64,000 nt of DNA from Chitinophaga eiseniae (lineage in GTDB: Bacteria; Bacteroidota; Bacteroidia; Chitinophagales; Chitinophagaceae), in assembly GCF_900167135.1 (NCBI RefSeq), contig NZ_FUWZ01000003.1, positions 868,001 to 932,000 on the forward strand. Reading direction: 5' to 3'. Under the pieces are notes generated by a model. That model was given only the letters and a program-made list of their open reading frames with translations. It made no database searches and was not told where the DNA came from. Of the stretch, positions 1 through 9,165 are shown in pieces. A program made the position numbers and the translations under genes. Position 1 is the stretch's first letter. Every line of letters begins with the position of its first letter.

Positions 1-164
1 TTATGGTCATCCCACTCTGCTAATATAGTTTCCGGTACAAGAATGATAATATTCCCTTTGTCTACTTCTTCATTTATATAGTGAAGTAGCCTGGCCGGTT
101 CAGTCCCGTTGGCAAGATATATCCAGGTATTGGTGTCTAAGGTAATGTAGTGCATCGTAGGCAT
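1..164 (-). CDS. PIN-domain protein, partial (N-terminus only)
   Basis: The reverse strand from 164 begins MPTMHYITLDTNTWIYLANG and runs off the left edge after about 54 residues. The early LDTNTW acidic motif followed by a helix is typical of PIN-fold ribonuclease domains, whose first conserved aspartate sits in this position. A second in-frame ATG lies at 155 and could be the real start. The gene is divergent from the tra genes, with about 240 bp of apparent non-coding DNA between them. It may be an accessory toxin-like or RNA-processing gene of the conjugative element. The catalytic residues further on are outside the window, so activity cannot be judged. Confidence 0.6.
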   Translation of the reverse strand, partial: MPTMHYITLDTNTWIYLANGTEPARLLHYINEEVDKGNIIILVPETILAEWDDH

Positions 165-408
165 TTCTTCTTCTAATATAGCACTTATAAATTGAAACGG
201 TGCTTTCAATCAACCTTAAATATAGTAATCAAAGTCGTCCTGTTTTCATTTAAGGTAGTCCGTCACAGGTGGGCATCCGCTTTTACACGACCTCTCGCTG
301 CCAAACAATTCCTCTGAGCGACACTTCCCTGTAGAGCCTCCCTTTCCACTGCACATTTGCTGCGAAACCCCGCACTGTCGGGCATTACGCAACAAACAAT
401 CGCTAAAC

Positions 409-714
409 ATGGAAAGAAAGAAAAAGAAAATCTTACTCACCGGCGCGCTGCTGGCGTGGACAGCAGGAGCATACGCGCAAGGTAACGGCGCCGCCGGTAT
501 TAATGAAGCTACTCAAATGGTCACCTCCTACTTTGATCCTGCCACCAAGCTCATTTATGCCGTGGGCGCGGTTGTCGGATTAATTGGTGGTGTAAAGGTG
601 TACAACAAATTCAGCAGCGGCGACCCCGATACCGGAAAAACGGCCGCCTCCTGGTTCGGCGCCTGTATCTTCCTGATCGTTGCCGCTACCATCCTCCGTT
701 CATTCTTCCTCTAA
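409..714 (+). CDS. traE: Conjugative transposon protein TraE (DUF4134)
   Basis: This is a 101-residue membrane protein with an N-terminal signal/TM segment ending near AQG, then two hydrophobic stretches (about residues 45-65 and 80-100). Length and pattern match the DUF4134 TraE family of Bacteroidota ICEs, regarded as the VirB2/VirB3-like inner-membrane part of the mating channel. It opens the rightward tra operon; traF starts 8 bp after its stop. The ATG at 409 is taken as start because it gives a normal signal peptide. The assignment rests on family resemblance and position at the head of a complete tra series. Confidence 0.88.
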   Translation: MERKKKKILLTGALLAWTAGAYAQGNGAAGINEATQMVTSYFDPATKLIYAVGAVVGLIGGVKVYNKFSSGDPDTGKTAASWFGACIFLIVAATILRSFFL

Positions 715-722
715 GCGCAGCT

Positions 723-1064
723 ATGGCAACTTTCAACATCAATAAGGGCATTGGCCGTACTGTAGAATTTAAAGGCCTGAAAGCGCAGTACCTGTTCGTC
801 TTCGGCGGTGGCCTACTGGCCATCCTTGTCCTGGTGATGATCCTCTACATGGCCGGAGCCAATACCTATCTCTGCCTGGTGATCGGAGCCGCCGGCGCGT
901 CGCTGATCGTCTGGAAGACATTCTCCCTTAACCGCAAATATGGCGAGCATGGGCTGATGAAGCTAGCGGCGAAAAAGAAACACCCCCGGTACATCATCTG
1001 CCGTAAGCCTGTCCGGCGCTACCTTAAAACTTCCCCTAACGCAAAAAAACTTCCGATAGTATGA
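723..1064 (+). CDS. traF: Conjugative transposon protein TraF (DUF4133)
   Basis: This 113-residue protein begins with the characteristic FNINKGIGR segment, has two membrane helices (about residues 24-42 and 48-66), and ends in a basic cytoplasmic tail rich in K and R. This is the DUF4133/TraF family, VirB3-like, expected in the inner membrane of the conjugation channel. It follows traE directly. Its TGA stop overlaps the ATG of the next gene by 4 bp (ATGA), which indicates translational coupling within one operon. Confidence 0.88.
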   Translation: MATFNINKGIGRTVEFKGLKAQYLFVFGGGLLAILVLVMILYMAGANTYLCLVIGAAGASLIVWKTFSLNRKYGEHGLMKLAAKKKHPRYIICRKPVRRYLKTSPNAKKLPIV

Positions 1065-1687
1065 AACAACCCAGCCGCGAGCTGCCCACCATCGAACTGT
1101 CCGGCGCAAAATTCTTTGTCGACGCTTATGGACAGCAGCTAATTGATACCCAAAAAAAGGACAACGTTATTTCCATCTGGAATATGCTTTTTGTAGAGGA
1201 TCACTTTGAGCTACTCTATGATAAGGCAATACGAAACGTTAAAGCGTCCAATTGGACTGAAGCCAAAGGCGAGCGTTATGAATATATATGGCTTCGGCCG
1301 CTGGGCTTTTACGACAACCAAGGCGCTATAATGGGACTACAGGAGGCAGGCCGCAGCTTACCGACCGATAGCTTGCCCAGGGTGGAGCTGGCAGGCATAC
1401 CCTTCCACTGGCATGAGCAGAACGGGGAACTCTGGCAGGTCGATAATCCCTGGAACAGGATCGGGAAAGGGGATTACACCGTCCATGAAAAGGACTGGGG
1501 GATATACTTTGACACAGACCGCAAAGTTGTCCCTTATCCCCATGAACTACCCGTGATCAAACCATGCGAACCCCTCCCGCCGCATTTGCATTTTTTTACC
1601 TGGGTGGAGGTGAGTAACAAGATCCAACAGGCAAAAACAATATCCGTCCCCGATCCGTCAAGGAAGTCCGGGCCAAAATTGAAGTAA
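1061..1687 (+). CDS. Unknown protein inserted between traF and traG
   Basis: This 208-residue soluble-looking protein has no recognisable domain. It overlaps the end of traF by 4 bp and ends 44 bp before traG, so it is co-transcribed in a place where many CTnDOT-like operons go straight from traF to traG. Two stretches resemble each other: LPTIELSGAKFFVDAYGQQL near residue 8 and LPRVELAGIPFHWHEQNGEL near residue 105. Both are followed by an acidic/asparagine turn, which suggests two copies of one small beta-rich unit. The C-terminal tail is basic and proline-rich. Function is unknown; a role tied to transfer or entry exclusion is only a guess from position. Confidence 0.7.
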   Translation: MKQPSRELPTIELSGAKFFVDAYGQQLIDTQKKDNVISIWNMLFVEDHFELLYDKAIRNVKASNWTEAKGERYEYIWLRPLGFYDNQGAIMGLQEAGRSLPTDSLPRVELAGIPFHWHEQNGELWQVDNPWNRIGKGDYTVHEKDWGIYFDTDRKVVPYPHELPVIKPCEPLPPHLHFFTWVEVSNKIQQAKTISVPDPSRKSGPKLK

Positions 1688-1731
1688 CACATATCCCCGC
1701 CATTTCACCATCCCAAAAACTGTTTTCAAAA

Positions 1732-4278
1732 ATGAGAAATGTAGCTAAGGCTGCTACGCTGGAAAGTAAGTTTCCACTGCTGGCAGTAGAAAATAATTGC
1801 ATCATATCTAAAGATGCGGATATCACCGTATGCTTTTCCGTCCGCTTACCGGAGCTTTTCACCGTCGCCTCACCCGAATATGAGGCTATGCACTCTACCT
1901 GGCACAAAGCCATCAAAACGCTTCCGGATTATACCATTGTTCATAAGCAGGATTGGTTCCTGAAAGAAACCTATGGTGCCGATCTTTCGGCCGACGACCT
2001 GAGTTTTCTTTCCCTGTCGTACCAACGACACTTTTTTGAGCGCCCCTTCCTGAGTCATGCCTGCTACCTGTTCCTTACCAAGACGACAAAGGAGCGGATG
2101 CGGATGCAGTCCAACTTCTCCAGCCTTTGCAAAGGCACCTTGATTCCGAAGGATATCCGCGATAAGGAGGCGGTACGCAGATTCATGGAGGCTGTAGCCC
2201 AGTTCGAACGGATCATCAACGATTCCGGTATTGTTCACCTAAGCAAGATACCTGAAGATGATATCATCGGCACTGCAGATAAACAAGGCCTGCTTGATCA
2301 GTACCTGACCTTATCGAGAGATAAGGGCACCCAGCTGCAGGACCTTTCTCTTGGCGCAGAGGAAGTCCGCATCGGTAACAAGCGGCTTTCCCTGCATACC
2401 TTATCGGATACCGACGACCTGCCCGGCACTGTATCAGCGGACGGACGATTTGAGAAGCTGTCTACAGACCGGACGGACTGCAGGTTATCCTTTGCTTCCC
2501 CGGTGGGCCTGCTACTAAGCTGTAATCATATCTACAACCAGTACCTGTTCCTGGACAACTCCGAACAAAACCTCAGCAAGTTTGAAAAGTCGGCCAAGAA
2601 TATGCACTCCCTGTCCCGCTATAGCCGGAGCAACCAGATCAACAAGGAATGGATCGAACAGTACCTTAACGAAGCGCATTCCTATGGCCTGTCTTCTATC
2701 CGGGCGCACTTCAATGTGATCAGCTGGGCTGAAGACCCCCAGGAGCTGCGGCAGGTAAAGAACGATACCGGCAGCGCCCTGGCGCTGATGGAATGCAAGC
2801 CACGGCACAATACCACGGACACGGCTACACTCTATTGGGCGGCGATGCCGGGCAACGCCGGCGACTTCCCGGCAGAAGAAAGTTTCTATACGTTCATCGA
2901 ACCAGCGCTGTGCTTCTTTACCGGCGAAACCAATTACCAGGACTCCTTATCACCATTTGGTATCAAGATGGCGGACCGACTGACAGGCCATCCCGTCCAT
3001 TTAGACTTGTCGGACCTGCCCATGAAACGTGGCATCATCACCAACCGGAATAAATTCGTGTTAGGCCCATCCGGGGCTTGCCGGGTCATTCTTAATTGAG
3101 TGACCCGGCAAGCCCTGGCAATTGGATCAGGAAAATCTTTTTTCACAAACCATATGGTTCGTCAGTATTATGAGCAGGGCGCGCACGTCCTTCTCGTGGA
3201 TACCGGCAATAGCTACCAAGGACTTTGTGAACTCATCAAATCAAAGACAAAGGGTGCGGACGGCGTGTACTTCACCTATACGGAGGATAATCCCATTTCG
3301 TTCAATCCCTTTTTTACGAGCGATGGGGTTTTCGATATCGAAAAACGCGAAAGCATCAAGACGCTTATCCTCACGCTCTGGAAGCGGGATGATGAGCCGC
3401 CGACCCGTTCGGAGGAGGTGGCGCTTTCCAATGCGGTAACGGGATACATCGAGTTGATAAAGGGCGGTAACATACATCCCAATTTTGACGGCTTCTATGA
3501 GTATGTAAGTACCAGCTACCGGCAGCTGCTGGAGGATAAGCGTGTCCGGGAAAAGGATTTTGATATCGCCAATTTCCTCAATGTCTTAGAACCGTTTTAC
3601 CGTGGCGGCGAGTACGATTACCTGCTCAACTCCGATAAGCAGCTGGACCTGCTGGGCAAGCGTTTCGTGGTCTTCGAAATCGATGCGATCAAGGATAACA
3701 AGGTACTGTTCCCCATCACGACGATCATCATCATGGAATCCTTCATCAACAAGATGCGCCGGCTAAAGGGCGTCCGCAAGATGATCCTGATCGAGGAAGC
3801 CTGGAAGGCCATTGCCAAAGAAGGAATGGCCGATTACATCAAGTACCTGTTTAAGACCGTCCGGAAATTCTTCGGTGAAGCCATTGTGGTCACGCAAGAA
3901 GTAGACGATATCATTCAGTCTCCGATCGTCAAAGAAAGTATCATCAACAACAGCGATTGTAAGATCCTGCTGGACCAGCGTAAATACCTCAATAAGTTCG
4001 ATGCCATACAAGCCATGCTGGGCCTGACCGACAAGGAAAAAGGGCAGATACTTTCCATTAATCTCAACAACGATCCCTCCCGGCGCTATAAGGAGGTCTG
4101 GATCGGATTGGGCGGTACCCAATCCGCGGTATACGCCACTGAAGTCAGCATGGAAGAATATCTGGCCTACACTACAGAAGAATCGGAAAAGCACGAAGTC
4201 ATGCAGCTGGCCGCCGAACTGAGCGGCAATATCGAGCTGGCAATTAAACAGATCGCAGCACAGCGGCGTGCGGTATAG
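1732..4278 (+). pseudogene. traG: TraG conjugation ATPase (VirB4-like), interrupted in Walker A by a 51-nt hairpin insertion
   Basis: This is the TraG/VirB4-type ATPase of the mating channel. The N-terminal domain and the lead-in to the P-loop (ending RNKFVLGPSG) occupy 1732-3075. The ATPase domain resumes at 3124 with GSGKSFF and continues to 4278, with Walker B KMILIEEAW near 3778-3804. Removing 51 nt restores LGPSGSGKSFF exactly and gives a protein of about 830 residues, normal for the family. The insert keeps frame but brings a TGA at 3097-3099. A GTG at 3100 directly follows and could allow weak reinitiation, but either product alone would lack an intact P-loop. Whether the gene is dead or is rescued by some recoding event cannot be read from the sequence. 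Confidence 0.85.
3073..3123 (+). repeat. 51-nt in-frame insertion with perfect 15-bp inverted repeat inside traG
   Basis: Between CCATCC (ending 3072) and GGATCAGGAAAA (from 3124) lie 51 extra bases compared with an intact Walker A coding sequence. They contain GGGCTTGCCGGGTCA (3074-3088) and its exact reverse complement TGACCCGGCAAGCCC (3101-3115), separated by a 12-nt loop. A 2-bp GG occurs at both edges, so the exact borders are ambiguous by 2 nt. There is no U-tract, so it is not a normal terminator. The in-frame TGA lies in the loop just before the 3' arm. Confidence 0.9.
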
Positions 4279-4322
4279 CGACACTGAACAACATCTTTAT
4301 TTAACCTTTAAAAACAAAAAAA

Positions 4323-4949
4323 ATGAAAAGGATCATTTTCATCTGGTTCGCTTGTCTAGTAGCGATCCTTCCAGCACGCGCTCAATTCGTTGTTACCGAC
4401 CCGGGAAACCTGATCAGTGGCATTATCAACAGCGCCAACGAGATTATCCAGACCTCTTCCACCGTCTCTAATGTGCTGAAAAATTTCAAAGAAGTGGAAA
4501 AAGTGTTCAACCAGGGCAAGGAGTATTACGATAAGCTAAAGGCCGTCAATAACCTGATTAAGGACGCCCGGAAGGTGCAGCAGACAGTGCTTCTGGTCCA
4601 TGACATCGGCGAGGTGTATGTGACCAATTTTAACAAGATGATGCAAGACCCCAATTTCACTACCAAGGAATTGACGGCCATCGCGTTTGGATATTCCAAG
4701 CTGCTGCAGGAAAGCTCCCACCTCTTAAATGACCTAAAGGGTATCGTTAACTCCTCCAGCCTATCGCTCAATGACAAGGAGCGCATGGACGTCATCGACC
4801 GTGTATATGGTGAGGTAAAAGACTATTACAACCTGGTCAGCTACTATACCCGCAAGAATATCTCCGTCAGCTACCTGCGGGGAAAACGGAAGAACGACGC
4901 GCAGAAGGTGCTCGACCTGTATGGAACCGCTCAGCAAAAATACTGGTAA
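4323..4949 (+). CDS. traI: Conjugative transposon protein TraI (DUF4141, VirB5-like)
   Basis: This 208-residue exported protein has a signal peptide ending near ARAQF (about residue 20). The mature part is helical with heptad-like stretches and conserved NLISGIINSANEI and KEVEKVFNQGKEYYDKL segments. It matches the DUF4141 TraI family, thought to be a minor periplasmic/pilus-tip component like VirB5. An A-rich leader precedes the ATG. TraJ starts 2 bp after its stop. Confidence 0.85.
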   Translation: MKRIIFIWFACLVAILPARAQFVVTDPGNLISGIINSANEIIQTSSTVSNVLKNFKEVEKVFNQGKEYYDKLKAVNNLIKDARKVQQTVLLVHDIGEVYVTNFNKMMQDPNFTTKELTAIAFGYSKLLQESSHLLNDLKGIVNSSSLSLNDKERMDVIDRVYGEVKDYYNLVSYYTRKNISVSYLRGKRKNDAQKVLDLYGTAQQKYW

Positions 4950-4951
4950 GG

Positions 4952-5968
4952 ATGAAAACGACACTACTTACAGTCCAGTACGAAAACCTGCACGAGATCC
5001 TGCGGGCCTTGTATGACGAGATGCTGCCCATGTCTTCGGATATGGCCTCCATCGCCAAAGGCATCGCCGGCCTGGGGGCTCTTTTTTATGTGTCCCTAAA
5101 GGTATGGCAGGCGCTCAGCCGCGCCGAACCCATCGACGTCTTCCCTTTGCTGAGGCCCTTTGCTATTGGCATATGTATCATGTTCTTTCCCACCATTGTT
5201 CTCGGTACCGTTAACGCGGTATTATCCCCGGTGGTCAAGGGGACACATGTCATGCTGGAAGGACAGGTTCTGGACCTCAATGCACTGCAGCAGAAAAAGG
5301 ACCAGTTGGAATATGAGGCTATGCTCCACAACCCGGAAACCTCCTATTTGGTTAGCGACGAGGAATTTGACAAAAAGCTCAGTGAGCTGGGCTGGTCACC
5401 CTCTGACATGGCGACCATGGGCGGCATGTATATCGAGCGAGGTATGTACAAACTGGAGAAGGGCGTCAAAGATGCCTTCCGGCAGCTGCTGGAGGTGCTG
5501 TTCAAAGCTGCCGCCCTGGTCATCGATACCATCAGGACATTTTTTTTGATCGTCCTTTCTATCCTTGGGCCGATAGCCTTTGCCATCGCTGTCTGGGACG
5601 GCTTTCAATCGACCCTTACCCAATGGTTCAATCGCTACATCAGCGTTTACCTATGGTTACCTGTGGCCGATCTGTTCAGCACTATGCTAGCGAAGATACA
5701 GACCCTTATTTTGGAAAAAGATATTGAGAATCTTTCTGACCCGACGTTCATACCGGATGCCACAAGTACAGTATACATCATTTTCATGATCATCGGCATT
5801 GTCGGATATTTCACTATACCCACGGTCACTTCCTGGGTGATCCAGGCTGGTGGCATGGGCAACTATAACCGTAACGTAGGGCAGATGGCGCAGAAGGTCG
5901 GCAACGTCGCCGGCGCCGGTGCCGGCGCCGTGATAGGCAATATTACCGGGCAACTTTTGAAAAAATAA
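4952..5968 (+). CDS. traJ: Conjugative transposon protein TraJ (VirB6-like)
   Basis: This 338-residue polytopic inner-membrane protein has hydrophobic segments near residues 36-55, 70-90, 180-215, 225-245 and 270-300, with a long hydrophilic loop between the second and third. The EILRALYDEMLPM start and the glycine/alanine-rich tail (GNVAGAGAGAVIGNITG) fit the TraJ family of Bacteroidota ICEs, the VirB6/TrbL-type channel protein. The start 2 bp after traI and 14 bp before traK indicates one operon. Confidence 0.88.
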   Translation: MKTTLLTVQYENLHEILRALYDEMLPMSSDMASIAKGIAGLGALFYVSLKVWQALSRAEPIDVFPLLRPFAIGICIMFFPTIVLGTVNAVLSPVVKGTHVMLEGQVLDLNALQQKKDQLEYEAMLHNPETSYLVSDEEFDKKLSELGWSPSDMATMGGMYIERGMYKLEKGVKDAFRQLLEVLFKAAALVIDTIRTFFLIVLSILGPIAFAIAVWDGFQSTLTQWFNRYISVYLWLPVADLFSTMLAKIQTLILEKDIENLSDPTFIPDATSTVYIIFMIIGIVGYFTIPTVTSWVIQAGGMGNYNRNVGQMAQKVGNVAGAGAGAVIGNITGQLLKK

Positions 5969-5982
5969 TCAATCCCTTAAAC

Positions 5983-6606
5983 ATGGAATTTAAAACGCTC
6001 CGAAATATCGAAAATAGCTTTCGCCAGCTTCGGCTCTACGCCATTGTGTATTCAGTGCTGGTTTCGGGTACCGCCGGTTATGCTGTATGGAAGTCCTATC
6101 AATTTGCCGATGCGCAGCGGCAAAAGATATATGTCCTGGACGAAGGTAAGTCCCTTATGCTTGCATTATCGCAGGATGCATCGATCAACAGGCCGGTAGA
6201 GGCCCGCGAACATGTCCGACGCTTTCACGAGCTGTTCTTCACGCTGGCCCCGGATAAGAACGCCATAGAGAGCAACATGAAGCGGGCTTTTGATATGGCA
6301 GACCAAAGCGCATTCGACTACTACAAGGACCTGGCAGAAAAAGGGTATTACAACCGCATCATCAGCGGTAACGTTCAGCAACGTATAGAGGTCGATAGTG
6401 TCGTCTGCCATTTCGATCGCTATCCCTATTCTGCCCGGACCTATGCCCGCCAGATCATTATCCGCAGCAGCAACGTGACCATGCGCAGCCTGGTGACCTC
6501 CTGCTTCCTTGTCAACTCGGTAAGGTCAGACGCTAATCCGCAGGGCTTCAACATAGAGCGGTTCACGGTGCAGGAAAACAAGGATATCCAAATTGTAGAC
6601 CGTTAA
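5983..6606 (+). CDS. traK: Conjugative transposon protein TraK (VirB8-like)
   Basis: This 207-residue protein has one N-terminal membrane anchor (about residues 18-38) and a periplasmic domain rich in R and D. The opening MEFKTLRNIENSFRQLRLYA is the typical start of TraK proteins. The family is the VirB8-like assembly factor that nucleates the periplasmic part of the channel. It lies between traJ and traL with short gaps, and no lesion was seen. Confidence 0.88.
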   Translation: MEFKTLRNIENSFRQLRLYAIVYSVLVSGTAGYAVWKSYQFADAQRQKIYVLDEGKSLMLALSQDASINRPVEAREHVRRFHELFFTLAPDKNAIESNMKRAFDMADQSAFDYYKDLAEKGYYNRIISGNVQQRIEVDSVVCHFDRYPYSARTYARQIIIRSSNVTMRSLVTSCFLVNSVRSDANPQGFNIERFTVQENKDIQIVDR

Positions 6607-6618
6607 ACTCACTTGTAT

Positions 6619-6894
6619 ATGAATCTTTCGCTAATTAAGGAACGCGTCGGGCTGCTTAAAGGATGGATCGATTGCCGCTGGTCGGCTTTGCCGGTAAAAA
6701 AGCAGCGCACGCTGGTGCTCTATCTTTTTGCAGGATACGTGGTGATCACTATGGTGGTGATCACCGGAATCCTATATCGCGGCGAGCCAAGGCAAAATGG
6801 GGAAATACAGCATATCGATAACCCTATTCCGCTAAAGAAGCAAAGCCGGTTCCCACCTGCAGTCAATTTATTAGATACCTCAAACCACAATTAA
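6619..6894 (+). CDS. traL: Conjugative transposon protein TraL (DUF3989)
   Basis: This is a 91-residue protein from the ATG at 6619; a TTG at 6613 would add two residues and is less likely. It has a basic amphipathic N-terminus, a single TM segment (about residues 30-50, LYLFAGYVVITMVVITGILY) and a short proline-rich tail. This fits the DUF3989/TraL family, a small inner-membrane subunit of the mating apparatus. TraM follows after 3 bp. Confidence 0.82.
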   Translation: MNLSLIKERVGLLKGWIDCRWSALPVKKQRTLVLYLFAGYVVITMVVITGILYRGEPRQNGEIQHIDNPIPLKKQSRFPPAVNLLDTSNHN

Positions 6895-6897
6895 ATC

Positions 6898-8208
6898 ATG
6901 GAAAATCAAAATAGGAGAACGAACATCTTCGTCTCGGAAACTTCAGGCGCTGCACCGGAGGCCAGCAGCTCCTCGGAACATAGCCGTAAGCTTGATCGGC
7001 TCAAAAAGCCGCTCGTCTTTGCATTAATGGGCATCGTGTTTGTTGGCTGCATGTACCTGATCTTCGGTAGGCCTTCCTCCGGCAAAGAAAAGCAAAAGGA
7101 AGCCGGGCTGAATGAAGCCGTGCCCCAGGCTACAGATGGGGCGCTTCGCGATAAGCGCCGGGCTTATGAAGAGGCTATGCAGGCCCAGAAGGAACAGGAA
7201 AAGCGTGCCTCCCTGATGTCGCTGGCAGACTACTGGCAATCCGATTCTACAAAAGAGGTAGATGCGGCGCCCGGCCAGGATAAAGACATAGAATCCAACG
7301 GGGACAGCTATATGCGGCGACAGAAAGTGTCGGTATCCCCATTGAACACCTATAAAGATATTCAAGCCACTGTCGGTTCCTTTTATTCCGGCAGTAACGG
7401 TGAGACGGAGGCTATGCGCAGGGAGATCCAGGAACTAAAGGACAAGCTGGCAGAAAAGTCCGCGCACGAAGAAGCCCCCGATCCTTTGGCAATGATGGAA
7501 AAATCTTACCAATTAGCTTCTAAGTATTTCCCTAACGCGCATCCAACAGATTCCGGCAAGGTAAAGCCGGCGAACAAGACGGAGGTACCCCGTCACTTTG
7601 AATCCTTTGCCCCTGCCCGCAAGAATGTGGTATCCTCCCTTAGCCGCCACATCGAGGACAGTACCCTGGACCTGCTGGCGACGGGAAGGGAGCACGCGTT
7701 TTTTACGCCAACCGGCTCATCACAGAAGGCAAGCTCCCGCAACAGTGCAAGGGCCTGTATCCAGGAGACGCAGGATGTAACGCCTGTAAGCGACGTAAGC
7801 ATCCTGCTGCTGGCAGATGCCCGGCTTGCGGGGCGGACAATCCCTGAAGGCACCGTGCTGACTGCCAGTCCGAAATTTACGGGCGGCAGGCTGCAACTGC
7901 AGATCACTTCCGTAGAGATCAACGGGGATGTTATACCTGTGGAGATCAACGTCTACGACCTGAACGGCCAGCTGGGCCTGAGCGCACCTATTTCAACGGA
8001 AAATAGCGCCCTTACGGAAATCGTTGCCAATATGGGGACGTCGGCCGGGACCAATCTCTCCCTTAGCGCGAATATGGGCCAGCAGCTGGCCTCCGACATG
8101 ACTAAAAGCGCGATCCAGGGCGTATCAGGGTATTTTGCAAAGAAAGTCAGGATACCCAAAGTCACGCTGAAGGCCGGCCACCAGCTCTTGCTGGTATCCA
8201 AAAAGTAA
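6898..8208 (+). CDS. traM: Conjugative transposon protein TraM (VirB10-like)
   Basis: This 436-residue protein has a cytoplasmic N-terminus, one TM (about residues 38-57), and a long hydrophilic linker with coiled-coil (AYEEAMQAQKEQEKR and later MRREIQELKDKLAEK). The C-terminal beta domain contains LLADARLAGRTIPEGTVLTA, typical of the VirB10/TraM fold (residues ~295-400). It should connect the inner and outer membranes in the type IV secretion channel. The neighbours are traL and traN; the gene looks intact. Confidence 0.88.
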   Translation: MENQNRRTNIFVSETSGAAPEASSSSEHSRKLDRLKKPLVFALMGIVFVGCMYLIFGRPSSGKEKQKEAGLNEAVPQATDGALRDKRRAYEEAMQAQKEQEKRASLMSLADYWQSDSTKEVDAAPGQDKDIESNGDSYMRRQKVSVSPLNTYKDIQATVGSFYSGSNGETEAMRREIQELKDKLAEKSAHEEAPDPLAMMEKSYQLASKYFPNAHPTDSGKVKPANKTEVPRHFESFAPARKNVVSSLSRHIEDSTLDLLATGREHAFFTPTGSSQKASSRNSARACIQETQDVTPVSDVSILLLADARLAGRTIPEGTVLTASPKFTGGRLQLQITSVEINGDVIPVEINVYDLNGQLGLSAPISTENSALTEIVANMGTSAGTNLSLSANMGQQLASDMTKSAIQGVSGYFAKKVRIPKVTLKAGHQLLLVSKK

Positions 8209-8247
8209 TTTTCACCTATTAATCATTTAAAAAAGACAACCACGATC

Positions 8248-9147
8248 ATGAGTGCGATACTTAGAATTTTCGTCCTTATAGCATTTCCTGCTCTATCCTT
8301 CGGAGCAATGCCCCTGCAGGATACCATCGGCAAGAGCCGCATGATGCTGGCAAGCATCCCACCATACAGGGCGGAAGTCACCTACGACAAGACCAGCCAC
8401 TTTCTTTTCCCGGCGCCCATCAAATACGTTGACATCGGGAGCGAATTTCTTTCCGGAGGCATTGCCGAAGACGCTGGGAACCTGCTTAGGCTCAAAGCTG
8501 CGGTGCAAGGCTTCGTAACGGAGACGAATTTTTCCGTCGTCACCGAAGACGGCAGGTTCTACAATTTTAATGTCACCTATAACAGTGCCCCAACAACGAC
8601 TAGTTATGACCTGGAGCGGTTACAGCGGACCCTTTCCCGGCAGGAATCCAATGATGTCCTTTTCGATGAGCTGGGTGTTATGCCGCCTTCGCTGGCTGAC
8701 CTGCTTATGGAGACCATTTGGCAGAAGAACAGGAGGGCGATCCGGCATATCGGCGCGCGCAGCTATGGGATACATTTCCGGTTAAAGGGGCTGTGTGTCC
8801 AGGACGGCAAGTATTTTTTCCATACGGAAGTCCGTAACCGGAGCAACGTACCCTTCCGGATCGATTTTATCAATTTCAAGATCGCCGACAAAAAGCTGGT
8901 AAAAAGAACGGCGGTGCAGCAGCGCCTCCTGAAGCCTTCGCGGATGTACCGAACGATCGATGAAGTTCCGGGCAAAAGTACGGAACGCAATGTCTTCTTG
9001 CTGGATCAATTCACCCTGACGGACGATAAGGTACTGCTTATCGAACTCTATGAGCGAAACGGAGGACGGCACCAGGTGTTGCAGGTGGAAAACTCCGACC
9101 TGGTAGCCGCCAGGCTCATCAGCAATATGCATCTAAAAATCAGGTAA
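8248..9147 (+). CDS. traN: Conjugative transposon protein TraN (DUF4138, VirB9-like)
   Basis: This 299-residue exported protein has a signal peptide ending near FGAMP and then beta-rich sequence. The N-terminal part contains KTSHFLFPAPIKYVDIGS, the hallmark of TraN/DUF4138, and the C-terminal part ends in a further beta domain. It is the VirB9-like periplasmic/outer-membrane core protein and is expected to dock on TraM. TraO starts 18 bp downstream. Confidence 0.88.
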   Translation: MSAILRIFVLIAFPALSFGAMPLQDTIGKSRMMLASIPPYRAEVTYDKTSHFLFPAPIKYVDIGSEFLSGGIAEDAGNLLRLKAAVQGFVTETNFSVVTEDGRFYNFNVTYNSAPTTTSYDLERLQRTLSRQESNDVLFDELGVMPPSLADLLMETIWQKNRRAIRHIGARSYGIHFRLKGLCVQDGKYFFHTEVRNRSNVPFRIDFINFKIADKKLVKRTAVQQRLLKPSRMYRTIDEVPGKSTERNVFLLDQFTLTDDKVLLIELYERNGGRHQVLQVENSDLVAARLISNMHLKIR

Positions 9148-9165
9148 CCTCAAATCATTTGTATT

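Noticed and set aside
3097..3099. UGA as a recoded glycine or other sense codon in this organism (also 13441-13443)
   Set aside because: traQ and several chromosomal genes here end normally with TGA, and the traG TGA lies inside an insertion. A genome-wide recoding is therefore not supported.
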